Source of the DNA: Allobosea sp. TND4EK4
Lineage (GTDB): Bacteria > Pseudomonadota > Alphaproteobacteria > Rhizobiales > Beijerinckiaceae
Assembly (NCBI RefSeq): GCF_900156025.1
Contig: NZ_FTMO01000001.1
Coordinates: 62,001 to 126,000 of the forward strand
Direction: 5' to 3'
Length of the DNA stretch: 64,000 nucleotides
In this document: in pieces, positions 38,527 to 49,527 of the stretch
Layout: the number at the start of each line of letters is the position of its first letter
Numbering within the stretch: the first letter of the stretch is position 1
Translations under genes and position numbers: made by a program
The notes under the pieces: model-generated
Told to the model about the DNA's origin: nothing
Databases searched by the model: none
What the model saw: only the letters and a program-made list of their open reading frames with translations

Positions 38527-38955
38527 ATGACCGCCTACGACCCGACCAACGTCTTCGCCAGGATTCTGCGCGGCGAACTGCCCTCGCAGACCGTCTACGA
38601 GGATGCCGAGACGATCGCGATCATGGACATCATGCCGCGCGCCGACGGGCATGTTCTGGTCGTCCCGAAAGCAGCCTGCCGCAATGTCCTGGACGCGCCG
38701 CCCGAGGCGCTGAAAGCCGTGGCGCTGACGACGCAGAAGCTGGCCCGGGCCGTGAAGGCCGCCTTCGCGGCCGATGGCGTGACGATCCAGCAGTTCAACG
38801 AGGCGGCCGGCGGGCAGGTGGTGTTCCACCTGCATGTCCATGTCATGCCGCGCCATGACGGCGTGGCGCTCAGGCCCCATACCGGCGCGATGGAAAAGTC
38901 GGAGCTGCTCGCCTCGAATGCCGAGAAGATCCGCGCGGCGCTGAAGTCCGCCTGA
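38527..38955 (+). CDS. HIT family hydrolase
   Basis: 142 aa from the ATG at 38527 (MTAYDPTNVFARILRGELPS); an upstream ATG would add 21 unconserved residues. The histidine triad is HLHVHVMPRH, and the N-terminal FARILRGE and DIMPRADGHVLVVPK segments are typical. It hydrolyses nucleotide monophosphate-linked substrates such as adenosine phosphoramidates or dinucleoside polyphosphates. Confidence 0.94.
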   Translation: MTAYDPTNVFARILRGELPSQTVYEDAETIAIMDIMPRADGHVLVVPKAACRNVLDAPPEALKAVALTTQKLARAVKAAFAADGVTIQQFNEAAGGQVVFHLHVHVMPRHDGVALRPHTGAMEKSELLASNAEKIRAALKSA

Positions 38956-38963
38956 CCGGCGGA

Positions 38964-39326
38964 TCAGCCGGCGCCCGTCAGCCAGACGCCGCCGATCAGC
39001 ACGGCCTCCCCCGCCAGCACCGCCAGCATCATCTGCCGGCGGCCGAGCGCCATCACCGCGACCGAGGCGGCGAGCGCGGCGATGCGGACGAGCAGAGGCG
39101 CCTGGGCCAGCACGCCCGGCGGCGCCACGATCAGCTTGGCGACGATTCCGGCGAGCAGCGCGGTCGCAACCGCGCGGACCCAGTCGAGCAGCGGCGAATC
39201 CGGATCGAGCCCGCGTGCGAACAGAACCGCGAGCCAGCGCCAGATCTCGGTCGGCAGTGCCGCGAAGAGCAGCAGAGCGAGATAGGGCCAGAGCGGCCCG
39301 TCGAGCGCGGCGATCGGCGGGGTCAT
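38964..39326 (-). CDS. azlD: AzlD family small subunit of an amino-acid exporter
   Basis: 120 aa, four hydrophobic segments, size typical for AzlD. The segment PTEIWRWLAVLFARGLDPDS and the AVATALLAGIVAKLIVAPPG region match the family. It overlaps the azlC stop by 4 bases and probably forms the two-component branched-chain amino-acid exporter with it. Confidence 0.9.
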   Translation of the reverse strand: MTPPIAALDGPLWPYLALLLFAALPTEIWRWLAVLFARGLDPDSPLLDWVRAVATALLAGIVAKLIVAPPGVLAQAPLLVRIAALAASVAVMALGRRQMMLAVLAGEAVLIGGVWLTGAG

Positions 39327-40045
39327 GCCGGCCGGCGCCCGCGGCCGATCAGGAAGGCGATCGTGCCGGCGACCAGACCCGCCACGATCAGGTCGAATCC
39401 TCCACCGATGAAGCGCTGGCAGATGGGCGCGAGCACGAGCCCAAGGACCAGAGCCGCCACGTCGCCGCGGTGGCGCAGGCCGGCACTCAGCGAGACGAGG
39501 AAGAAGATCGGCGTGAGGCAGAGCAGCCCGGCCGCGAAGGGGATCGGCAGTTCGCCCAGCAGATAGTAGCCCACGAAGGTGCCGACCGCGCTCACCGTCA
39601 TGCAGGTGTTGGCGAAGCCGAGGAAATAGGCGACGCGCTGATGGACGGGGATCGCCGGCAGCCGCCGCAGCCCCTCCGTCCAGGCGGTGACGGCGACGTA
39701 ATGCGCCAGCAGAAGCTGGAGCCAGACGCTCTGTCCGGGACGGCGCAGCAGAGGCAGGATCGCCACCGTCATGGGCAGGAAGCGCAGCGAGGCGAAGCCG
39801 ACCGCGATGGCGATGGCGCTCCAGGCGGCTCCGGCCGCGATCGAGGCGAAGAACAGCACCTGGGAGGGCCCAGCCCAGACCACGATCGTCGACAGCACCG
39901 CGACGCTGACCGGATAGCCGACATCATGCGCCAGCGAGCCGATGCCGACCAGGCCGAAGCCGACGATCCAGGCCGGCAGCGACAGCGCATCGCGCGCGCC
40001 GGCGAGTGCCACGCGCTGCCAGCTCCAGTCGGGGGAAACGGTCAT
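39323..40045 (-). CDS. azlC: AzlC family large subunit of an amino-acid exporter
   Basis: 240 aa with about seven hydrophobic segments. The GFGLVGIGSLAHDVG and YVAVTAWTEGLRRLPAIPV regions and overall layout match AzlC/YgaZ proteins. Together with the overlapping AzlD it likely exports branched-chain amino acids or related compounds. Confidence 0.92.
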   Translation of the reverse strand: MTVSPDWSWQRVALAGARDALSLPAWIVGFGLVGIGSLAHDVGYPVSVAVLSTIVVWAGPSQVLFFASIAAGAAWSAIAIAVGFASLRFLPMTVAILPLLRRPGQSVWLQLLLAHYVAVTAWTEGLRRLPAIPVHQRVAYFLGFANTCMTVSAVGTFVGYYLLGELPIPFAAGLLCLTPIFFLVSLSAGLRHRGDVAALVLGLVLAPICQRFIGGGFDLIVAGLVAGTIAFLIGRGRRPA

Positions 40046-40078
40046 CAGGTCATCGGGCCGCGATGCAGGGCAAGGAGA

Positions 40079-40097
40079 AGGCCGCGAGAAGCGGCCC
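40079..40097 (-). terminator. Probable terminator of the clpS-clpA-small gene unit
   Basis: AGGCCGC (40079-40085) pairs with GCGGCCT-like GCGGCCC (40091-40097) around a GAGAA loop. On the minus strand a TTCTCCTT tail follows. It lies between the small gene ending at 40179 and azlC. Confidence 0.6.
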
Positions 40098-40178
40098 TGA
40101 CGCTATCGCCCATGCAGACAGCGACTGCCTAGCGCATTGCGAGCCGGGCGCCCTTGCGGCCAGCGCAGGCCCGCGCCT

Positions 40179-40481
40179 TCAGCCCTTGCCCTTCATCGCC
40201 GCCGCGAAGATCTCGCTGGCGAAGTCGGTCAGTTCCTTCGGAATACCGCCGACCGACTGGACCGCCCAGAAAACGAGGTAGATGATCGCCGGGACGAGAA
40301 TCCAGCCCAGCACCTCCTCGAAGATGATGCGCCGGCGCCGCCGGCGCTGGCGCTTCTCGAACCAGCCGAGCTTCTCCCTGGCCGGACGGGCGCGAGCAGC
40401 GGGTTGCCCGGCAACCTCGCTCCCCTCGGCGAAGGCTGCATTCTCGACCGCGAGGGGCGGCTGCTTGCGCTTGAACAACAC
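40179..40481 (-). CDS. Small basic single-pass membrane protein downstream of clpA
   Basis: 100 aa. It starts 4 bases after the clpA stop, so it is almost certainly co-transcribed. A very basic patch (KRQRRRRRRIIFEE near residue 43) precedes one membrane segment (EVLGWILVPAIIYLVFWAVQ). No family recognised. The Arg-rich patch ahead of the membrane predicts a cytoplasmic N-terminus. Confidence 0.75.
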   Translation of the reverse strand: MLFKRKQPPLAVENAAFAEGSEVAGQPAARARPAREKLGWFEKRQRRRRRRIIFEEVLGWILVPAIIYLVFWAVQSVGGIPKELTDFASEIFAAAMKGKG

Positions 40482-40485
40482 GGTC

Positions 40486-43023
40486 TCAGGCCTTTGTCAG
40501 CGGAACCTTCGGGACCGTGCGCACGGCGCGCCCCGAGGCCTTGGTCGTGCTGCCGCTGCCGGAGCTGCCGCCATCCTGCGCGCCGCCCCCCTTCGGGCCA
40601 CGGCGTGGAGGCGTCGCCTTCGGCGGCTTGTCGCCGGAGGCCTTGGCCGGCTTGGGCTCGCGCCGGGTGCGGGCCGCCTCGACATCCTTCTCCGGCTTCG
40701 GCCTGACTGGCCCGTCCGGGAACTCGAGGCCGAGCACCCTGATGCCGGTTTCCGACTGCACCACCACCACCTTGACGGCGCCGCCATTCTTCAGGCGCCC
40801 GAAGAGCACCTCGTCGGCAAGCGGCGTCTTGATCGTCTGCTGGATCAGGCGGGCCATCGGGCGTGCGCCCATCGCCTCGTCATAGCCGTTCTCGACCAGC
40901 CAGTCGCGCGCCTCGTCGGTGAGCTCGATGGTGACGTTGCGGTCGGCGAGCTGCGCCTCGAGCTGCAGGACGAACTTGTCGACGACGCGGGCGACGACCG
41001 TCTTCGGCAGATGGCCGAAGGAGATCACCGAATCGAGCCGGTTGCGGAATTCCGGCGCGAAGAGCTTGTTGATGGCTTCGGTATCATCTCCCTCGCGCTT
41101 GGCACGGGTGAAGCCATAGGCCGAGCGGGCGAGGTCCGCCGCGCCGGCATTGGTGGTCATGATCAGGATCACGTTCCGGAAATCGACCTGCTTGCCGTTG
41201 TTGTCGGTCAGCTTGCCGTGGTCCATCACCTGCAACAGGATGTTGAACAGGTCGGGATGGGCCTTCTCGATCTCGTCGAGCAGCAGCACGGAATGCGGAT
41301 GCTGGTCGATCTGGTCGGTCAGCAGGCCGCCCTGGTCGAAGCCGACATAGCCGGGAGGCGCGCCGATCAGCCGCGAGACGGTGTGGCGCTCCATGTATTC
41401 CGACATGTCGAATCGGATCAGCTCGACGCCGAGCGAGGTCGCGAGCTGGCGGGCGACCTCGGTCTTGCCGACACCGGTGGGGCCGGCGAAGAGATAGCTG
41501 CCGATCGGCTTTTCGCCGTCGCGCAGACCGGCCCGGGCCAGCTTGATCGCCGAGGACAGCGCCTCGATCGCCTTTTCCTGCCCGTAGACGGTGCGCTTCA
41601 AGGTGGTTTCGAGGTTGCGCAGCACCTCGGCGTCGTCCTTGGAGACGGTCTTGGCCGGGATGCGCGCCATGGTCGAGATCGCGACCTCGACCTCCTTCAC
41701 GCCGATGGTCTTCTTGCGCTTGCCCTCGGGCAGCAGCATCTGCGAGGCGCCGGTCTCGTCGATGACGTCGATCGCCTTGTCCGGCAGCTTGCGATCATGG
41801 ATGTAGCGGGCCGAGAGCTCCACCGCCGCCTTGATGGCGTCGTTGGTGTAGCGCAGCTTGTGGAACTCCTCGAAATAGGGCTTCAACCCCTTGAGGATCT
41901 CGATCGTGTCGGGGATCGACGGCTCGTTCACGTCGATCTTCTGGAAGCGGCGCACCAGCGCCCGGTCCTTCTCGAAATACTGGCGGTATTCCTTGTAGGT
42001 GGTCGAGCCGATGCAGCGCAGCCCGCCGGAGGCGAGCGCGGGCTTGAGCAGGTTCGAGGCGTCCATCGCCCCACCCGAGGTCGCACCGGCGCCGATCACC
42101 GTGTGGATCTCGTCGATGAACATGATCGCCTTGGGGTGCTGCTCGATCTCCTTCATCACCTGCTTGAGGCGCTCCTCGAAATCGCCGCGATAGCGCGTGC
42201 CGGCGAGCAGCGTGCCCATGTCGAGCGAGAAGACGGTGGCGTCCTGCAGCACCTCCGGCACCTCGCCGCGCAGGATCTTGAGGGCGAGGCCCTCGGCGAT
42301 CGCGGTCTTGCCGACTCCGGGGTCGCCGACGAGCAGGGGATTGTTCTTCTGGCGGCGGCAGAGGATCTGGATCGTGCGTTGCACCTCGGCCTCGCGGCCG
42401 ATCAGCGGATCGATGCGCCCGTCCTTCGCCTTCCGGTTGAGGTTGACGCAGTAAGCCTCGAGCGCGCTTTCCTTCTTCTTCTTGTCCTTGTCGTCGCCCG
42501 GCGCCTGCTCGGAGCGCTGCTCCGAGCGCTGGGGCTCGCCCTCCTCCTCGGCACCGCGGACAGGCCGCGCGTCGCCCGCGCCGGGGCGCTTGGCGATGCC
42601 ATGGCTGATGTAGTTGACCGCGTCGTAGCGGGTCATGTCCTGCTCCTGCAGGAAATAGGCGGCGTGGCTCTCGCGCTCGGCGAACATCGCGACCAGCACA
42701 TTGGCCCCGGTCACCTCCTCGCGGCCGGAGGATTGGACATGGATGACAGCCCGCTGGATCACGCGCTGGAAGCCGGCCGTGGGCTTCGAATCGTCGCGTC
42801 CGTCGGTCACCAGGTTGGTCAGCTCGGCGTCGACATAGTCGACGAGGTTGCGCCGCAGCAGGTCGAGATCGACGCTGCAGGCGCGCATCACCGCCGCCGC
42901 ATCCTGGTCGTCGACCAGCGCGAGCAGGAGATGCTCCAGGGTGGCGTATTCGTGGCGGCGTTCATTGGCCAGGGCCAGAGCCCGGTGAAGCGCCTGTTCG
43001 AGACTGCGCGAGAAACTCGGCAA
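40486..43023 (-). CDS. clpA: ATP-dependent Clp protease ATP-binding subunit ClpA
   Basis: 845 aa, slightly longer than the usual 750-760 because of a linker near residue 145 ([20 protein letters not shown]) and a charged, Lys/Gly-rich C-terminal tail of about 80 residues. The N-domain ([20 protein letters not shown]), first AAA+ module (Walker [10 protein letters not shown]) and second (GPTGVGKTE) are intact. The ClpP-contact loop is in the region near [12 protein letters not shown]. ClpA unfolds substrates, including N-degron proteins delivered by ClpS, for ClpP. clpS is the gene just upstream. Confidence 0.96.
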   Translation of the reverse strand: MPSFSRSLEQALHRALALANERRHEYATLEHLLLALVDDQDAAAVMRACSVDLDLLRRNLVDYVDAELTNLVTDGRDDSKPTAGFQRVIQRAVIHVQSSGREEVTGANVLVAMFAERESHAAYFLQEQDMTRYDAVNYISHGIAKRPGAGDARPVRGAEEEGEPQRSEQRSEQAPGDDKDKKKKESALEAYCVNLNRKAKDGRIDPLIGREAEVQRTIQILCRRQKNNPLLVGDPGVGKTAIAEGLALKILRGEVPEVLQDATVFSLDMGTLLAGTRYRGDFEERLKQVMKEIEQHPKAIMFIDEIHTVIGAGATSGGAMDASNLLKPALASGGLRCIGSTTYKEYRQYFEKDRALVRRFQKIDVNEPSIPDTIEILKGLKPYFEEFHKLRYTNDAIKAAVELSARYIHDRKLPDKAIDVIDETGASQMLLPEGKRKKTIGVKEVEVAISTMARIPAKTVSKDDAEVLRNLETTLKRTVYGQEKAIEALSSAIKLARAGLRDGEKPIGSYLFAGPTGVGKTEVARQLATSLGVELIRFDMSEYMERHTVSRLIGAPPGYVGFDQGGLLTDQIDQHPHSVLLLDEIEKAHPDLFNILLQVMDHGKLTDNNGKQVDFRNVILIMTTNAGAADLARSAYGFTRAKREGDDTEAINKLFAPEFRNRLDSVISFGHLPKTVVARVVDKFVLQLEAQLADRNVTIELTDEARDWLVENGYDEAMGARPMARLIQQTIKTPLADEVLFGRLKNGGAVKVVVVQSETGIRVLGLEFPDGPVRPKPEKDVEAARTRREPKPAKASGDKPPKATPPRRGPKGGGAQDGGSSGSGSTTKASGRAVRTVPKVPLTKA

Positions 43024-43069
43024 GGGGCGCGCTCCTATCTGTTTCGAATGTCTTCGGTCAAACCCGAGG

Positions 43070-43411
43070 CTACTTTTTTTCCATCACGCACTGCAGCGGA
43101 TGCATGTGCTTGCGCGCCAGATCCATCACCAGCGTAACCTTGGTCTCGGCGACTTCATAGGTGAAGACGCCACACTCGCCGACGCCGTTCTGATGCACAT
43201 GCATCATGATCCGCGTCGCCTCGGCGCGGTCCTTCTGGAAGAACCGCTCCAGGACATGCACGACGAATTCCATCGGCGTGTAGTCGTCGTTCAGCAGCAG
43301 GACGCGATAGAGATTGGGCTTGCGCGTCCGCGTGCGGGTCAGCACGGCTGTCCCGGCGCCGTCCTTGCCGCCATCGCCCGGCGGACCGGAGCGGCGCGGA
43401 CGGTCGGCCAT
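43070..43411 (-). CDS. clpS: ATP-dependent Clp protease adaptor ClpS
   Basis: 113 aa from the ATG at 43411. A flexible N-terminal extension of about 30 residues ([20 protein letters not shown]) precedes the core [20 protein letters not shown], whose DDYTPMEFV segment and later [20 protein letters not shown] form the N-end-rule pocket. It delivers N-degron substrates to ClpA and lies 46 bases upstream of clpA. Confidence 0.96.
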   Translation of the reverse strand: MADRPRRSGPPGDGGKDGAGTAVLTRTRTRKPNLYRVLLLNDDYTPMEFVVHVLERFFQKDRAEATRIMMHVHQNGVGECGVFTYEVAETKVTLVMDLARKHMHPLQCVMEKK

Positions 43412-43703
43412 GCCGAGCGGCTGCGGCAGCGACCCATCTCCCTTCCGCGCAGGCTGGTGCTGCCTGCTGCGGCCTCGATTGACCTCGACCATGTCCGCCC
43501 GCGCCGTATCCAAATCCGATCCTGCTCGCCTGCCAAGATAGTGTTCGTCCGAGGAATTTACAGACCTCTCCCCTGCTTCGCCAGCCCGTTCGCAGTTCCG
43601 GTGTTCAACTCTTCCCGCGCAGCCCTGCTGCTTGACCACACCGGCGCGGGCGCCATATGCCCCGCTCACAGGCCCGCGATGGTCTTGCCGCGAAGGACCC
43701 CTC

Positions 43704-44573
43704 ATGACCCCCAACGCCACCGTCACGATCGGCGAGGACCTCGCCCGGCCCGTGCGCTTCGGCAACAGCCTGCCGCTCGCCCTGATCGCCGGCCCCTGCC
43801 AGATGGAAAGCCGCGACCATGCGATGGAATGCGCCACGGCCCTGCAGGAAATCGCGGCCGCCCTCGGCATCGGGCTCGTCTTCAAGACCTCCTTCGACAA
43901 GGCCAACCGGACGAGCGTGCGCGGCGAGCGCGGCATGGGGCTGGACGCCGCACTCCCGGTCTTCGCCGAAATCCGCGAACGCACCGGCCTGCCCGTCCTG
44001 ACCGACGTTCACGAGGCCGGCCAATGCGCGCGGGTCGCGGAGGTCGTCGATGTGCTGCAGATCCCGGCCTTCCTCTGCCGGCAGACCGACCTGCTCGTCG
44101 CCGCAGCCCGGACAGGCCGGGCCGTCAACGTCAAGAAGGGTCAGTTCCTCGCCCCCTGGGACATGGTCAACGTCGCCGCGAAAATCACCGAAAGCGGCAA
44201 CGCCAATGTCATGCTGACCGAGCGCGGCGCCTCCTTCGGCTACAACACGCTCGTCACCGACATGCGCGCCCTGCCGATCATGGCCGAGACCGGCGCGCCG
44301 GTGATCTTCGACGCGACGCATTCGGTGCAGCAGCCGGGCGGGCGGGGCTCGTCGAGCGGCGGCCAGCGCGAGTTCGTGCCCGTGCTGGCGCGCGCAGCGG
44401 TCGCCGTCGGCGTCGCCGGCGTCTTCATCGAGACCCATCCCGACCCGGACAAGGCGCCCTCGGACGGTCCCAACATGGTGCCGCTCTCCGAGTTCAAGGA
44501 CCTGATCGCCCGGCTCCAGGCGTTCGACAGGCTGGCGAAGGGCGGTCCCTCGCCGGCCGTCGCCTATGTCTGA
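43704..44573 (+). CDS. kdsA: 3-deoxy-8-phosphooctulonate synthase (KDO-8-phosphate synthase)
   Basis: 289 aa from the ATG at 43704, with AAGGA upstream; a longer frame is rejected. It condenses arabinose 5-phosphate and PEP to KDO 8-phosphate for lipopolysaccharide core. Signature segments are [31 protein letters not shown] and [13 protein letters not shown]. The Cys in AGPCQMES and later [17 protein letters not shown] suggest the metal-dependent or independent class cannot be decided by eye. It is divergent from clpS. Confidence 0.96.
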   Translation: MTPNATVTIGEDLARPVRFGNSLPLALIAGPCQMESRDHAMECATALQEIAAALGIGLVFKTSFDKANRTSVRGERGMGLDAALPVFAEIRERTGLPVLTDVHEAGQCARVAEVVDVLQIPAFLCRQTDLLVAAARTGRAVNVKKGQFLAPWDMVNVAAKITESGNANVMLTERGASFGYNTLVTDMRALPIMAETGAPVIFDATHSVQQPGGRGSSSGGQREFVPVLARAAVAVGVAGVFIETHPDPDKAPSDGPNMVPLSEFKDLIARLQAFDRLAKGGPSPAVAYV

Positions 44574-45765
44574 GCGGGACGAGCCGAAGGCAGGAGACGC
44601 TCTCGGCCCGCTGATCCCCGTCCTCGGGCTTTGTGGCTTCGCCTCGACCTTCACGATGCGGCTGGTCGATCCGCTGGTGCCGACGCTGGCGCTCGAATTC
44701 GGGCAGAGCGTGCACCAGATCGCCTTCCTGGTGACGGCCTTCTCGGGCTGCTACGCTCTGGGCCAGCCGTTCCTCGGGCCGATCGCCGACTCGGTCGGCA
44801 AGCTGCGCAGCATCGCCGCCTGCCTCATCCTGCTCTGCATGTTCTCGGCGCTGGCGGCCTTCGCCACCAGCTACTGGATGCTGTTCGCCTTGCGCGCCGC
44901 CGCCGGCGTCATGGCCGGCGGAGTCATCCCGGCAGCGATGGCGGCGATCGGAGACCGTGCGCCGATGGCCGAGCGGCAGATCATGCTCGGGCGCTTCCTC
45001 GTCATCATGATCGTCGGCCAGATGGCCGGCGCGTCCTTTTCGGGGCTCGTCGCGGCCCATATCGGCTGGCGCGCCGTACTGGGCACAGCGGCTGTCCTGG
45101 CGCTGGGCGGCGCCCTTCTGGTCCGGCTCGTGCTGAAGCCGCGCCCCGATGCCGCGCGGCCTCCGCTCAGCCTCGGCGGCGCGATCACGAGCTATCGCGC
45201 CGTCTTCGCCAACCCCCGCAGCAACAAGCTCTATGTGCTCGTGTTGCTGGAAGGAGCGCTGATCTTCGGGCTGCCGCCCTTCGTCGCCGCCATCCTGCAC
45301 GAGCGCTCCGGCGTCGGCCCCTCCGAGGCGGGGCTCGCGATCGGGGCCATGGGCCTGGGCGGGCTCGTCTACGGGCTGCTGACGCGCCTCCTGGTGCAGC
45401 GCGTCGGGCCGCGCCAGATGATGCGGTTCGGGGGGCTGGCCGTCGCGCTCGGCTATTTCGCCTTCATCGCCACCGGCCCGTGGTGGACAGCGATCGGCAT
45501 CTTCATGCTGATAGGCTTCGGCTTCTTCCTGATCCACGGCACGTTCCAGGCGCAGGCGACGGAACTTGCCCCAACGGCGCGCGGCTCGGCGATGGCGCTG
45601 TTCGCCTGCTTCTTCTTCATGGGCCACGCCACGGGGCCGCTGGCGATGGGCGCGCTGCTGCAGTGGCTCGGCACCTCTGGCGCCCTGGCTGTCGCCGGTG
45701 TCGGGATCGGCCTGCTGGGGCTGCTTTCGCCGAAGCTGCTGCCACCGCTCGGCTCGCGGACCTGA
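44566..45765 (+). CDS. MFS transporter
   Basis: 399 aa with about twelve membrane segments. It overlaps the kdsA end by 8 bases. MFS motif A-like [15 protein letters not shown] is present between helices 2 and 3, and a second half repeats the topology ([20 protein letters not shown]). It looks like a DHA-type efflux carrier; the substrate is unknown. Confidence 0.92.
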   Translation: MSERDEPKAGDALGPLIPVLGLCGFASTFTMRLVDPLVPTLALEFGQSVHQIAFLVTAFSGCYALGQPFLGPIADSVGKLRSIAACLILLCMFSALAAFATSYWMLFALRAAAGVMAGGVIPAAMAAIGDRAPMAERQIMLGRFLVIMIVGQMAGASFSGLVAAHIGWRAVLGTAAVLALGGALLVRLVLKPRPDAARPPLSLGGAITSYRAVFANPRSNKLYVLVLLEGALIFGLPPFVAAILHERSGVGPSEAGLAIGAMGLGGLVYGLLTRLLVQRVGPRQMMRFGGLAVALGYFAFIATGPWWTAIGIFMLIGFGFFLIHGTFQAQATELAPTARGSAMALFACFFFMGHATGPLAMGALLQWLGTSGALAVAGVGIGLLGLLSPKLLPPLGSRT

Positions 45766-45783
45766 AAGCCGCCTTTCACACCC

Positions 45784-45874
45784 GTCATGCTCGGGCTTGA
45801 CCCGAGCATCTCTGGACAGAAAGGCGGCGGGACCTGTTCCGGCGCGAGCTTCCCGGGTCAAGCCCGGGAATGAC
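45784..45874. repeat. Dispersed paired-palindrome repeat between convergent genes
   Basis: Two palindromes, ATGCTCGGG-CTTGA-CCCGAGCAT (45787-45809) and TTCCCGGG-TCAAG-CCCGGGAA (45850-45870), face each other and are bounded by GTCAT and ATGAC. The whole is a large inverted structure. A half copy occurs at 52427-52461. This type is common between Rhizobiales genes and here may terminate both the MFS and queF transcripts. Confidence 0.8.
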
Positions 45875-45892
45875 ACCTCACGGGCCGCCGCC

Positions 45893-46348
45893 TCAACGCC
45901 CGCGATAAGGCGCGACGCCCTGGTCCGGCAGCCAGAGGCCCTTGGGCGGCTCGCCGGTCTGCCAGAACACGTCGATCGGGATGCCGCCGCGCGGATACCA
46001 ATAGCCGCCGATGCGGAACCACTCCGGCTCCAGCAGATCGACCAGCCGCCTGCCGATGCCGACGGTGCAGTCCTCGTGGAAGGCGCCGTGGTTGCGGAAC
46101 GAGGCGAGATAGAGCTTCAGCGACTTGGATTCGACCAGCCACTGACCGGGCAGATAATCGATGACGAGGATGCCGAAATCCGGCTGTCCCGTGACGGGAC
46201 AGATCGAGGTGAACTCCGGACAGGTGAAACGCGCCAGATAGGCCGTGCCGACATGCGGGTTGGGCACGCGGTCGAGCCTGGCCTCCTCGGGAGAGGCCGG
46301 CATCGCGCTCGCCTGGCCGAGCTGAAGGGTCGAGGCGTCGAGAGACAT
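45893..46348 (-). CDS. queF: NADPH-dependent 7-cyano-7-deazaguanine reductase QueF
   Basis: 151 aa from the ATG at 46348 with AGGAGC upstream; the frame extends further but has no conserved content there. It reduces preQ0 to preQ1 in queuosine synthesis. The catalytic Cys lies in [13 protein letters not shown] and the fold motif FEHR-like segment appears as [20 protein letters not shown]. The product preQ1 is the substrate of Tgt, which is encoded at 51.2 kb. Unimodular (type I) length. Confidence 0.95.
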   Translation of the reverse strand: MSLDASTLQLGQASAMPASPEEARLDRVPNPHVGTAYLARFTCPEFTSICPVTGQPDFGILVIDYLPGQWLVESKSLKLYLASFRNHGAFHEDCTVGIGRRLVDLLEPEWFRIGGYWYPRGGIPIDVFWQTGEPPKGLWLPDQGVAPYRGR

Positions 46349-46682
46349 GGGGTGCTCCTGTGTTCGCGGCCTTCTAGAGCATCGCCCGCCTCGAAGGGAA
46401 CCTCGGACGATGGGTCCGGGGCGCTGGACCCTTGGAAACGTCCGCGGCCGGACCAGCGGCAGAAGAATGCATCGAATCCGCGGCTCAGGAGTTTGCCTGG
46501 AGGAGAGCCGGTGGAGCCCGGAGATGGGCGCCCCCGCAACTGCGGGACAAGACAGGATTTGATTCAAATTCGTCGAGAATGCGACCCATTATTTAACGGT
46601 CTTGGATGATCAGCCTTGCGTCCAAAACCGACGAAACCGTAATCGATCTGTGTCTTCCGCCTGACCGAGCTCCGATGATCGA
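46349..46682. other. Intergenic stretch without a recognised gene
   Basis: 334 bases between queF and a small membrane-protein gene. It contains a GAGCATCG block near 46377 that resembles the edge of a common repeat, and a lower-GC stretch with TTTGATTCAAATTCG and TTATTTAACGG near 46562-46600 that probably holds the promoter of the downstream gene. I found no preQ1 riboswitch pattern upstream of queF. Confidence 0.4.
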
Positions 46683-46919
46683 ATGATAATTGCGGCGATC
46701 CTGTTTCTGCTCGGTCTTCTGATCGGCCTGTCTTACGGATATCCCGCGATTCTGTCCGCAAGCCTCGCTGTGTCGATCCTTCTCTTCACGGTCTGGATCA
46801 TCCGCGGCGAGTTCGGCTTCTTCATCGTCTTCGTCTGGATCGGCTACCTGTTCGCCCTGCAGAGCGGCTTTCTGCTGGGGGCCTACCTGGCGACGCCGAA
46901 TCCTGCCGACGACGAATGA
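46683..46919 (+). CDS. Small membrane protein
   Basis: 78 aa with three hydrophobic segments (IIAAILFLLGLLIGLSYGYP, ILSASLAVSILLFTVWI and FFIVFVWIGYLFALQSGFLL). The start has GATGATCGA-type spacing but no strong ribosome site. Short helical membrane proteins of this form recur next to housekeeping genes in Rhizobiales; no function known. Confidence 0.65.
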   Translation: MIIAAILFLLGLLIGLSYGYPAILSASLAVSILLFTVWIIRGEFGFFIVFVWIGYLFALQSGFLLGAYLATPNPADDE

Positions 46920-47045
46920 TCACCAGAACCAGATCGCGCGGCCGGAATAGGCGCACAGGCCCGCCCACCAGACGACGGTGACAGCGGAGCAGGCCAGGAC
47001 GAGCGACAGAGGCGGGCGGCGGCGGACTGGGCTGTTCTGGAACAT
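46920..47045 (-). CDS. Very small single-pass membrane protein
   Basis: 41 aa from the ATG at 47045, which has AGGAAG eight bases upstream. MFQNSPVRRRPPLSLVLACS continues AVTVVWWAGLCAYSGRAIWF. One membrane helix with a basic N-terminus. Its stop abuts the preceding convergent gene. The good ribosome site is the main support. Confidence 0.5.
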   Translation of the reverse strand: MFQNSPVRRRPPLSLVLACSAVTVVWWAGLCAYSGRAIWFW

Positions 47046-48694
<1,649 letters not shown>

Positions 48695-48703
48695 GCCAAA
48701 CCT

Positions 48704-48728
48704 CTGCCGCGCCTCACCAGCGCGGCAG
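48704..48728. terminator. Hairpin between convergent eno and the next gene
   Basis: CTGCCGCG (48704-48711) pairs with CGCGGCAG (48721-48728) around a 9-base loop that includes the stop of the convergent gene. There is no long T-run on either side, so it is a weak bidirectional terminator candidate. Confidence 0.5.
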
Positions 48729-49340
48729 CAATCCCGAGGCCTGCGACCATGTCCAGGAGCCGGCGGCCTGGGCCATTCCGGCCGTGCCGGCGACCACGTT
48801 CGCGACCTTTTCCGCCGGCGCGGTGACGATCCGGCTCCAGCCGCTATCCTCCTGCGCCTCGGCCGGCAGGGGCATGTCCACGGCGGCAAGCAGCGGCGAC
48901 GCGATGGCGGCGGCCCTGCCATCGGCGAGATCGGGGTCGCGGCGCGGCGGCAAGGGCGCGAGGTACGCGGCGGCCGTCCGCAGCTTGATCGGCGCAGCCG
49001 TCGCCTGAGCCGGAACGAGACGAGGTTCGGATTCGGGCCAGGCCGCAACCATGGGCATGGCGAGCGTGGCCGGCGTGAAGGGACGCTGGCCCAGACGGTC
49101 CTCGCCGGCCGCGAGGCTCAGCCGGTCGACGAACTTGCCCTCGACCGCCGGCACGGCAACCAGCTCCGCAACGCTGGAGGAGCCGCCCCGCATCATCGAG
49201 CCCAGCCCCGAGCCGATACCCTTGGGCAGGCTGAGCGCTCCGGCAATGGCCAGGGCGATGCCCAGCGAAAGTGCCAGATGACTGCCCATGCGGCCGAGCA
49301 GGGCTGCCGGGCTCGGGATCGAGTTCATTGCGTTGTCCAT
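48714..49340 (-). CDS. Hypothetical membrane-anchored protein
   Basis: 208 aa from the ATG at 49340 (MDNAMNSIPSPAALLGRMGS), with GAGG nine bases upstream; an outer start is rejected. One N-terminal membrane segment (HLALSLGIALAIAGALSLPK) is followed by a hydrophilic, Ala/Pro-rich domain likely in the periplasm. Unknown family. Confidence 0.65.
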   Translation of the reverse strand: MDNAMNSIPSPAALLGRMGSHLALSLGIALAIAGALSLPKGIGSGLGSMMRGGSSSVAELVAVPAVEGKFVDRLSLAAGEDRLGQRPFTPATLAMPMVAAWPESEPRLVPAQATAAPIKLRTAAAYLAPLPPRRDPDLADGRAAAIASPLLAAVDMPLPAEAQEDSGWSRIVTAPAEKVANVVAGTAGMAQAAGSWTWSQASGLLPRW

Positions 49341-49527
49341 GCTTGGCCTCCTGAGGCTCGCGACCGACGCAATGAATGGGTTCGTCCGGGCGGCAGAAGG
49401 GCCGAAATCGGGCGAGAAACGGACCGCCGCAACGGCGAGGCGCCCCGGCGCCATCTGCCCATTCATGCGCTGGGCTCATGCGCAATCGCCTTATCGGGCG
49501 TCCGGCCGATTGCGCTATGCAAGCACG

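Noticed and set aside
46349..46450. Possible preQ1 riboswitch upstream of queF
   Set aside because: I could not find the short hairpin with an A-rich tail that pairs back into its loop; the leader is GC-rich without that pattern.
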